Below are positions 1 to 5,137 of a stretch of 5,137 bases of DNA, in pieces (position 1 is the first letter of the stretch; each line of letters opens with the position of its first letter). A program made the position numbers and the translations under genes. The stretch covers positions 1-5,137 of the forward strand of contig JAFROA010000030.1 of assembly GCA_017429885.1 (NCBI GenBank). Reading direction: 5' to 3'. The DNA is from Bacteroidales bacterium. Lineage in GTDB: Bacteria; Bacteroidota; Bacteroidia; Bacteroidales; UBA932. The notes under the pieces are model-generated. The model did not search any database. It saw only the letters and a program-made list of their open reading frames with translations, and was not told the DNA's origin.

Positions 1-2
1 AT

Positions 3-629
3 ACTGATGGAGGGAAAAAAGCCACCGCTTCTTTCATATGGATCAATGATGCCCCGCTGAAACAGTATCATATCCGTATGATGGTGGACAACGACATGGC
101 CACATCATGGGTCAAACTCGGGTCCGGAGTGTATAAGGATTATGGGAAATGGCTGATACTCAACTATCCTACCCTCTTCATAAAGCATTATCTCTTACCT
201 AATATAAAGCAGGTCTTTTTCACCACCGTGTTGGAGATGCACAACTTCGGCAGTGATATCCCGGCGGGAAAAGAGGAGATTGTGCAATGGTTTAATGTCC
301 CTGAAGATAAGGCGTTCGAGGCGAGAGGCGAACTATATTCCAAAGTATTCAATCCCCTTTACCCTTGGATTGAGCTTATGACTTGGCTCATTTTTATAGC
401 CTCCGCCGTTGTATTGCTGAAAGTCAAGAAAAATGGAGACCTTTCCAAAGAGACTAAACTGAGCCTCTGGATGTTGTTCCTGATAGGTTTGATTTATTAT
501 GGCACAGTCACATTCGCAAGCCCGATAGCGCTTCGCTATTGGATGCCAATGCATGCCGTGAAACTGGCTTTCGCTTGGATCGCGGTTACCGAAACTCTTC
601 GTATCCGGGCATCCCGAGCCCAGCGATGA
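3..629 (+). CDS. C-terminal part of a polytopic membrane protein, possibly a GT-C/ArnT-like glycosyltransferase (5'-truncated)
   Basis: The reading frame is open from base 3 with no stop and ends at TGA 627-629, so the gene begins left of the window; 208 residues are visible. The ATG at 78 is internal to this open frame, and nothing marks it as the true start. Residues about 1-120 are mostly soluble, with many aromatic residues. Three hydrophobic segments follow, at about residues 122-140 (LIFIASAVVLL), 153-175 (LFLIGLIYYGTVTF) and 179-197 (MHAVKLAFAWIAV), and the tail is short and basic (RIRASRAQR). A large soluble loop followed by closing membrane helices, with a PIALRYWMP motif between the last two helices, resembles the end of GT-C glycosyltransferases that use polyprenyl-phosphate sugars. 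No catalytic residues are in view, so this function is inference only. The gene is convergent with manC and its last 44 bp overlap it. Coding status is secure; the family call is weak, and another polytopic membrane protein is possible. Confidence 0.7.
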   Translation, partial: TDGGKKATASFIWINDAPLKQYHIRMMVDNDMATSWVKLGSGVYKDYGKWLILNYPTLFIKHYLLPNIKQVFFTTVLEMHNFGSDIPAGKEEIVQWFNVPEDKAFEARGELYSKVFNPLYPWIELMTWLIFIASAVVLLKVKKNGDLSKETKLSLWMLFLIGLIYYGTVTFASPIALRYWMPMHAVKLAFAWIAVTETLRIRASRAQR

Positions 630-1680
630 ACTCCTTGAACTGCTTGTCATCTTTAGGACAGATGAGCAGGGCGTCGTCTGTGTCGATGACGAGGTAATTC
701 GTCAAGCCTTTTATAGCGTAGATTTTCTTCTTATTCTCGGTCACGACGAGATTGTCTTCGTCTCCTTTGAAGAGGCTTTTCCCTGAGTTAGTGGCGTTTC
801 CATCAATATCTTTGGACTGTACCGTCTTGAAAAGGGACTCCCAGCCGTCGATGTCTGACCAACCGAAACTCCCGGAATACAGCCATGCGATATCGGTCTT
901 CTCCATGACTCCATAGTCGATGGATATCTTAGGGCACTCTGAATAAGCTTTTTCCAGGAACGTCTTCTCTCCGGGCCCGCCAAGGATATCTTCCCATCCT
1001 TTGAATACGGAAACCACATCAGGAAGGTGTTTTGTCATTTCCTTAAGGATGACTGACGCTTTCCAGGCGAAGATACCGGAATTCCAGAAGAACTCTCCGC
1101 TATTATAGAACACCTCCGCGAGATCCTTGTCGGGTTTCTCTGTGAAGGTCTTGACTTTCACCGGTTTGCCGGACTGCGCGCCGGCTTTTCCCCCAGTGAC
1201 CTGGATGTAACCATATCCGGTGTCTGGGCCTGTTGGGGAAATGCCCATGGTCATCAATGCGTTGTTTTTAGTGGCGTATTCAATCACGTCATCCACCGCT
1301 TTCCGGAAGGCTGTCTCGTCGGAGATGATATGATCCGCCGGGGTGGTCAGGATAATCGCCTCCGGATCCCTTTTCAGGATTGTGAAAGTGGAATACGCGA
1401 TACAGGGAGCGGTGTTGCGGCTATGGGGCTCAAGCAGGAGATTCTCCGCGGGGAGTTCCGGGATCTGCTCCTTGACCAAGTCTCCGAACCGGTCCAAAGT
1501 CACCACGATGATATTCTCAAGGGGAATGATTTTCGAAAACCTCTCGAAGGTCATTCTCAGAAAGGATGCCCCACCTCCGGCGATATCCAGAAATTGTTTT
1601 GGTCTGGACTCCCTGCTTATCGGCCAGAAATGGTTCGCCGTTCCTCCGGCCATTATCACGCAATATCTGTTGTCTGTCAT
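586..1680 (-). CDS. manC: Mannose-1-phosphate guanylyltransferase (GDP-mannose pyrophosphorylase)
   Basis: Makes GDP-mannose from GTP and mannose-1-phosphate in the cytoplasm, feeding mannose, fucose and other sugars into surface glycans. Counting from the ATG at 1680 (364 residues), the nucleotidyltransferase domain shows MAGG (10-13), RPKQF (26-30), EPHSRNTAPCIA (84-95), TTPADHI (112-118), TGYGYIQ (154-160), TFTEKP (178-183), NSGIFAWK (200-207) and SIDYGVMEK (253-261). The usual linker block ends in VIDTDDALLICPKD (331-344). The length fits the short form without the phosphomannose isomerase cupin domain. The GG-x-G-x-R loop reads GGTANH, so the second glycine and the arginine are replaced, and the late W-x-D-x-G motif reads WSDIDGW. 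The ATG is preferred because the conserved domain starts six residues later. In-frame TTG codons at 1686 and 1695 are alternatives, the latter giving 369 residues. It lies 21 bp after yraN. The family is very secure; activity is less certain because of the altered loop. Confidence 0.92.
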   Translation of the reverse strand: MTDNRYCVIMAGGTANHFWPISRESRPKQFLDIAGGGASFLRMTFERFSKIIPLENIIVVTLDRFGDLVKEQIPELPAENLLLEPHSRNTAPCIAYSTFTILKRDPEAIILTTPADHIISDETAFRKAVDDVIEYATKNNALMTMGISPTGPDTGYGYIQVTGGKAGAQSGKPVKVKTFTEKPDKDLAEVFYNSGEFFWNSGIFAWKASVILKEMTKHLPDVVSVFKGWEDILGGPGEKTFLEKAYSECPKISIDYGVMEKTDIAWLYSGSFGWSDIDGWESLFKTVQSKDIDGNATNSGKSLFKGDEDNLVVTENKKKIYAIKGLTNYLVIDTDDALLICPKDDKQFKEFIAGLGMPGYEEFR

Positions 1681-1696
1681 AATCAAATTGTTCAAG

Positions 1697-1703
1697 CCTC
1701 CTC
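1697..1703 (-). promoter_or_regulatory. Shine-Dalgarno-like GAGGAGG upstream of manC, overlapping the yraN stop
   Basis: On the minus strand the yraN stop TGA (1704-1702) runs into GAGGAGG, the best match to the anti-Shine-Dalgarno sequence at any gene start in the window. Spacing is 1 base to the TTG at 1695, 10 bases to the TTG at 1686 and 16 bases to the favoured ATG at 1680. Spacing alone would favour the TTG at 1686, while protein conservation favours the ATG. It may serve re-initiation by ribosomes ending yraN. Shine-Dalgarno sequences matter little in many Bacteroidota, so the site may be fortuitous. Confidence 0.4.
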
Positions 1704-2109
1704 AAAAATACAGTGGGGTGAAAGCGTCAGGGAACCATTCCAACTTCTCCTCCCCACCGTCGAAGGTGATGGCGACGACATCGAAACTCACTTCCATTCC
1801 CCAGGACACCCCTGGATCTTTGGAACTGTGGAGATATCTAAGCGCCGCATTAGCTATCTTCCTCTGTTTGAGCAATGTGACGTTTTCCTCAGGAGCCACC
1901 GCCACTGGTGCCACACGGCTCTTTACCTCTACAAAATGCACGCCGTTACCTTGGGTTGAGATGATGTCTATCTCAAGATGTCCGGCCCGGTAATTCCTTG
2001 CCACGATCCGGTGTCCCATTCCCTCTAGGAAACGGCAAGCCAAATCCTCGCCTCTTCTCCCCAACAGCATCCTCGCTGTCGGTTTGCCCTCTTTTTTTAA
2101 GTTTTTCAT
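1702..2109 (-). CDS. yraN: YraN/UPF0102 family putative endonuclease-fold protein
   Basis: A 135-residue protein of the widespread UPF0102 (YraN) family, which has a restriction-endonuclease-like fold but no settled function. The family pattern is complete: GRRGEDLACRFLEGMG (17-32), RNYR then LEIDIIS (38-51), HFVEVKSR (58-65), ENVTLLKQRKIANAALRYL (75-93) and SFDVVAI (108-114). The probable PD-(D/E)xK metal-binding set is present: E21, E46, D48, E61 and K63. The domain begins near residue 17, so the first 13 residues (lysine-rich, encoded with a run of seven A) are a short extension; the ATG at residue 14 is a possible alternative start. The region before the ATG at 2109 is AT-rich with no Shine-Dalgarno sequence. 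The gene sits 41 bp downstream of mutS2 and just before manC, so it is probably cotranscribed with both. Sitting beside mutS2 makes a nucleic-acid role plausible but does not show one. Confidence 0.93.
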   Translation of the reverse strand: MKNLKKEGKPTARMLLGRRGEDLACRFLEGMGHRIVARNYRAGHLEIDIISTQGNGVHFVEVKSRVAPVAVAPEENVTLLKQRKIANAALRYLHSSKDPGVSWGMEVSFDVVAITFDGGEEKLEWFPDAFTPLYF

Positions 2110-2123
2110 ATTTCAGTTTATTC

Positions 2124-2150
2124 AGATCCCTCGCTTCGCTCAGGATGACA
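2124..2150 (-). repeat. 27-bp intergenic repeat-like element with a GCGAAGC mini-hairpin
   Basis: On the minus strand this begins at the base after the mutS2 TAA stop and includes ATCCTGAGCGAAGCGAGG followed by GATCT. I recognise this type of sequence from memory as one that recurs between genes in many unrelated bacterial genomes; its spurious translation, VILSEARDL, is visible here in one frame. The central 21 bases can fold as a near-perfect hairpin: ATCC pairs with GGAT, then comes a T-G wobble, two tandem G-A mismatches, a GC/GC pair and a GAA loop. There is only one copy in this window, so repeat status rests on recognition rather than on copies seen here. No T-run follows on the minus strand, so it does not look like an ordinary intrinsic terminator. 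Confidence 0.6.
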
Positions 2151-4664
2151 TTAGTCAAATTCCACGATCGTGACCCCTGTGCCGCCGAACTGGATATGCT
2201 CGTCATGGACGGAACTCACTCCCGGGATAGTCTTGAGATACTTTTGAAGCTCATCTCTCAAGGCTCCTGTCCCCTTTCCGTGGATGATCCTGACCGAGCC
2301 CACCCCGAGCATGATAGCGTCGTCGATGTAGTGGATGACGATGTCCAAGGCGTCGGACACCCTCTCACCCCTTACGTCAAGCTCGGGAGAGAATCTCATT
2401 CTGCGCTCCCTTAATCCCGAATTGTCAACAGTCGAGACGGGTTTTACGGATTCTTTCCTGGCGGCTTTATATTCATTGGAAGATATTCTCTCAACCTTGT
2501 CAACGGGCATTTTGCTGGTGATATTCCCGATAGCGACTGTCACCGCTTTGTTTGATACACGGGTGACCTCGCCCACCATCCCGTTGTCCTTGACCCTCAC
2601 TTTCTCTCCGACTTTCAATGGGCCAGGCCTGAAGCGGTCTTTCTCATTAGGCTCCATCTCTCTCTTCACGCTTCCCTTCCTGGCCTCAGCCTTGCGTTTT
2701 CTCTCGGAAAGTTGCTTAAGTTTCTTATCAATGTAGTCGTCGTGGTCTTTCTTGTCGCTTTCCTTCTTTGTCTGCAAAGCTCCGAGGAAGTCCTGCAACT
2801 CTTTCCTCGCGTCTGAGGTTTTCTCCTTATCCGCTTGGGATTCCTTGATGGTCCGGATCGTGTTCTCGACAGTCTTGTTGGCACCAAGCACGATTTCCTC
2901 CGCCTCTTTTTTGGCTTGCTCGAGAATCTCCTTCTTGGTCTGTTTAATCCCCTCCAGCTCTTTCTGATAACGTTCGGTTATGCTGTCGAGGGTCCTGTCG
3001 GTATTCTTGATCTTCTGAAGTTTCTCGTCCAAAGCCCGCCTGTTGCGCACGATTTTCCGGAGGTTCCTCTCCATCCCCACAAACTCCTCTCCCGCGCGCC
3101 CCTCAGCGTCTTTGACTATGTTCTCAGGCAACCCCATCTTCCTGGCCAGCTCGAAAGCGAATGAACCTCCTGGCATCCCGATATCCAGCTTGAACAAGGG
3201 CTGTATCTTTGAGGCGTCGAATTGCATCGCTCCGTTCACGACGCCCGTGTCGGGGCCAGAGGCATAGAGCTTCAGGTTGGTGTAGTGGGTGGTTATGACT
3301 CCATAAACACCTCTTTTATCTAGTTCACTCAGAATTGCTTCCGCTATGGCTCCACCAGCAGTCGGCTCCGTCCCTGAACCGAACTCATCAATCAAGACCA
3401 AGGTCTTTGAGTCCGCCTCTCTCAGCATGGACTTCATGTCTTCCAGGAAGGAGCTGTAGGTGCTTAGGTCGTTCTCTATGCTCTGGTCGTCTCCGATGCT
3501 CACCATTATTCTCTCGAACACGGGCAGTTCTGAAGACTCTGATGTGGGGACGAGCATACCCCATTGGAACATGTACTGCAGGAGTCCGGCGGTCTTGAGG
3601 CACACGGATTTACCTCCAGCATTGGGGCCGGAGATAAGCAATATATGTTTGGCGGGAGTGAGTTTTATGGTGACGGGAACAATCTCCCTTTTCTCTCTGA
3701 CCAGAGCTTTCTCGAGAAGTGGATGTCTGGCCTTTCTAAGGTTCATCTCCCCCTCCTCAGAGATAACCGGCATCCCGGCCTTGAAATCTAGCGCCACCTG
3801 GGCCTTGGCAATCAGGAAATCCATTTCGCCCATATATTCGGCGGAGTTTATGAGATCCGGGACATAAGGCCGTACAAAGTCGCTGAAGGCCGCGAGAATA
3901 CGTTGTATTTCTTGCGTCTCCTCCGCTTTCAGGGTAAAAATCTCATTCTCAAGCTCTATTATCTCGGCTGGCTCTATGAAGGCGGTCTTGCCGGTAGCGG
4001 ATGTGTCGTAGACGAATCCGGGAATCTTTTTCTTGCTGGCCCCGCTCACAGGGATGAGGAGTTTTCCGTCCCTGACAGAGAGACCGGCATCCTCGTCCAC
4101 CAGACCGTCCATTTTAGCCTGTGCCAAGATGGCGTTAGCCCTCTTAGATATGGCTCCTTCCTTGGATTTAAGGGATTTGCGTATTTGAAGCAAATTGTCT
4201 GAGGCGGTGTCTTTGATGTCCCCGTATTTATCCAATATGACGTCAATCCTTCTTTGGACCTCCGGGAAACTCATCACCGGGGCGCTCATTCTTTTGAGGT
4301 TGGGATATATCCCATCCTTTATGGCCAAAAAGAAATTGGTCAGTTTCCTGACCGTCTCAACCATGGTACGGAGTTTCCCCAAAGAACCTGTGTCGATATT
4401 CCAGCCTTCTTGGCCTAAGGGCTTCAGGAAATAGAGGCAATCGATGTAACCGTTCGTAGGGAAATTCTCCTCGAACATCATGATCAGCCTCATCTCATCC
4501 GTCAGGGCGAGTCTGTGGTGAATCGTTTTCGGATCAGAGCAGAAAGTCTCTTCGTTCACTCTTCCGACCGCATATTCAGTGGAACACCGGTCAGAGACCA
4601 TCGCCCTGATCTTGTCAAACCCCAGTTTGCTCTCAAGCCTCTTGTCTATGCCGTTCTCCTCCAT
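2151..4664 (-). CDS. mutS2: MutS2: MutS-like ATPase with C-terminal Smr domain
   Basis: A cytoplasmic MutS2 protein of 837 residues from the ATG at 4664; it lacks the mismatch-recognition domain of MutS. MutS2 proteins are linked to branched-DNA processing and, in Bacillus subtilis, to rescue of collided ribosomes. Domains in order: core and clamp helices (about 1-300), Walker A GPNAGGKS (346-353), signature-like STYSSFLEDM (401-410), Walker B LVLIDE followed by FGSGTEPTAGG (422-438), H-loop THYTNLK (459-465), a lysine- and glutamate-rich coiled coil (about 539-669), a KOW-like barrel (about 683-727) and the Smr domain (762-837). The Smr domain keeps LDVRG (762-766), HGKGTG (795-800) and a GGTGVTIVEFD end, so all catalytic landmarks seem intact. 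It is longer than the roughly 780 residues common in Firmicutes, as is usual for Bacteroidota. An in-frame GTG at 4667 is an alternative start. ATG is preferred because it overlaps the cdaA stop by one base (TGATG) and lies 6 bases after AAGGA, suggesting translational coupling. Confidence 0.96.
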   Translation of the reverse strand: MEENGIDKRLESKLGFDKIRAMVSDRCSTEYAVGRVNEETFCSDPKTIHHRLALTDEMRLIMMFEENFPTNGYIDCLYFLKPLGQEGWNIDTGSLGKLRTMVETVRKLTNFFLAIKDGIYPNLKRMSAPVMSFPEVQRRIDVILDKYGDIKDTASDNLLQIRKSLKSKEGAISKRANAILAQAKMDGLVDEDAGLSVRDGKLLIPVSGASKKKIPGFVYDTSATGKTAFIEPAEIIELENEIFTLKAEETQEIQRILAAFSDFVRPYVPDLINSAEYMGEMDFLIAKAQVALDFKAGMPVISEEGEMNLRKARHPLLEKALVREKREIVPVTIKLTPAKHILLISGPNAGGKSVCLKTAGLLQYMFQWGMLVPTSESSELPVFERIMVSIGDDQSIENDLSTYSSFLEDMKSMLREADSKTLVLIDEFGSGTEPTAGGAIAEAILSELDKRGVYGVITTHYTNLKLYASGPDTGVVNGAMQFDASKIQPLFKLDIGMPGGSFAFELARKMGLPENIVKDAEGRAGEEFVGMERNLRKIVRNRRALDEKLQKIKNTDRTLDSITERYQKELEGIKQTKKEILEQAKKEAEEIVLGANKTVENTIRTIKESQADKEKTSDARKELQDFLGALQTKKESDKKDHDDYIDKKLKQLSERKRKAEARKGSVKREMEPNEKDRFRPGPLKVGEKVRVKDNGMVGEVTRVSNKAVTVAIGNITSKMPVDKVERISSNEYKAARKESVKPVSTVDNSGLRERRMRFSPELDVRGERVSDALDIVIHYIDDAIMLGVGSVRIIHGKGTGALRDELQKYLKTIPGVSSVHDEHIQFGGTGVTIVEFD

Positions 4665-5137
4665 CACCTATCCTTATCCTCTTTCTTGCCTAACTTGAGT
4701 TTGAGCTCGTTGATATTGCCTATCGGAGTGAGGATTCCACCCCTGACGAAAGACACGCCACCGGTTTCCTCCGACACGACAACCACGTCGGCATCTGTCT
4801 CCTCGGATATTCCGATGGCAGCCTTATGTCTCATTCCATAGCTTGGTGGAATATCGGTCCTTTGGGTTATGGGAAGTGTGCATCTGGCGGCGGTGATTCT
4901 GTCACCTTCTATGATCATTGCCCCGTCGTGTAGAGGGGAGTTCTTGAAGAAGATGTTCATTATCAACCTTCTGGAGACCTTTGCGTCAACAGCGTCACCA
5001 GTCTCGACAATGTGGCTGACAGAGTCTTTGTGGGGAAGAACGATTAAAGCTCCGGTTTTTGCCTCTGACATTGCCCTGCAAGCCTCCGCTATCTCGTTGA
5101 CGGTTTCTCCGGCGAGGGTGTTCTCTTTGATTCCGAA
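4664..5137 (-). CDS. cdaA: Diadenylate cyclase CdaA (N-terminus beyond window edge)
   Basis: Makes the second messenger c-di-AMP from two ATP. The frame is open to the right edge, so only the C-terminal 157 residues are visible; the in-frame ATG at 5071 is internal. The visible part starts at the head of the DAC domain (ETVNEIAEACRAM, then TGALIVL) and carries the catalytic landmarks: FFKNSPLHDGAMII with the DGA motif (71-73), GMRHKAAIGISEETDA (101-116) with the RHR-type motif as RHK (103-105), and VVVVSEETGGVSF (118-130). The protein ends about 25 residues after the domain with a lysine-rich tail. That rules out DisA, which continues into a helix-hairpin-helix DNA-binding region, and fits CdaA, where three membrane helices precede the domain; those would lie outside the window. 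The gene precedes mutS2 and overlaps it by one base. The third motif residue is lysine instead of the usual arginine, a mild change that probably keeps activity. Confidence 0.93.
   Translation of the reverse strand, partial: FGIKENTLAGETVNEIAEACRAMSEAKTGALIVLPHKDSVSHIVETGDAVDAKVSRRLIMNIFFKNSPLHDGAMIIEGDRITAARCTLPITQRTDIPPSYGMRHKAAIGISEETDADVVVVSEETGGVSFVRGGILTPIGNINELKLKLGKKEDKDR

Noticed and set aside
525..539. Perfect 6-bp inverted repeat ATAGCG-CTT-CGCTAT that also contains GCTTCGC, the complement of the repeat's mini-hairpin core.
   Set aside because: It lies inside the membrane protein frame encoding IALRY, has no T-run and does not share the flanks of the intergenic element, so it is probably chance.
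606..616. CGGG-CAT-CCCG hairpin in the convergent overlap, considered as a bidirectional terminator.
   Set aside because: The stem is only 4 bp with no T-run on either side, and it is explained by the two overlapping coding frames.
1330..1993. Two plus-strand open frames of 209 and 216 codons opposite manC and yraN.
   Set aside because: They are antisense to two confidently identified genes, show no recognisable domain, and their translations look like shadow coding.
2092..2098. Run of seven T (A on the coding strand) near the yraN start, considered as a phase-variation tract.
   Set aside because: It is short, encodes lysines in a non-conserved extension, and a start at residue 14 would bypass it.
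1973..2206. Minus-strand open frame of 77 codons bridging the end of mutS2 and the start of yraN.
   Set aside because: It is out of frame with both real genes, and its VILSEARDL segment is only the spurious translation of the intergenic repeat.
2666..3164. Several overlapping open frames opposite and beside the coiled-coil region of mutS2.
   Set aside because: The biased lysine- and glutamate-rich codons of the coiled coil leave stop-free alternative frames; no domain or start signal supports any of them.

Overview
The window looks like core chromosome from a member of the Bacteroidota, probably a Bacteroidales lineage. The best evidence is the MutS2 protein. Its SGTEP-x-x-GGAIAEAIL stretch after Walker B and its PGGSFAFELARKMGLPE block read like Bacteroidota MutS2. 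The GDP-mannose pyrophosphorylase is also of a Bacteroidota-like type, and two of the gene starts lack a strong Shine-Dalgarno sequence. This assignment comes from family knowledge and was not tested by a search.

Layout. Positions 3-629 (+) hold the C-terminal 208 residues of a polytopic membrane protein, possibly a GT-C type glycosyltransferase, whose start lies left of the window. Everything else is on the minus strand and reads right to left: cdaA (4664 to beyond 5137, N-terminus missing), mutS2 (2151-4664), yraN (1702-2109) and manC (586-1680). The plus-strand gene and manC converge and overlap tail to tail by 44 bp, with no terminator visible between them.

The minus-strand genes are packed like an operon. 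The cdaA stop and the mutS2 ATG share one base (TGATG). mutS2 and yraN are 41 bp apart, and most of that gap is a 27-bp repeat-like element containing the very stable GCGAAGC mini-hairpin. The yraN stop codon lies inside the Shine-Dalgarno-like sequence upstream of manC. The operon promoter must lie beyond the right edge.

Function. The cluster would make c-di-AMP (CdaA), a MutS-like ATPase with a Smr domain (MutS2, acting on branched DNA or stalled ribosomes), a small nuclease-fold protein of unknown role (YraN) and an enzyme supplying GDP-mannose for glycans (ManC). No pathway links all four, so shared housekeeping expression is the simplest reading. The points most worth a second look are the repeat element, the cdaA-mutS2 coupling and the altered nucleotide-binding signature in ManC. 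I see no mobile element, CRISPR array, tRNA, rRNA or evident new defence system.
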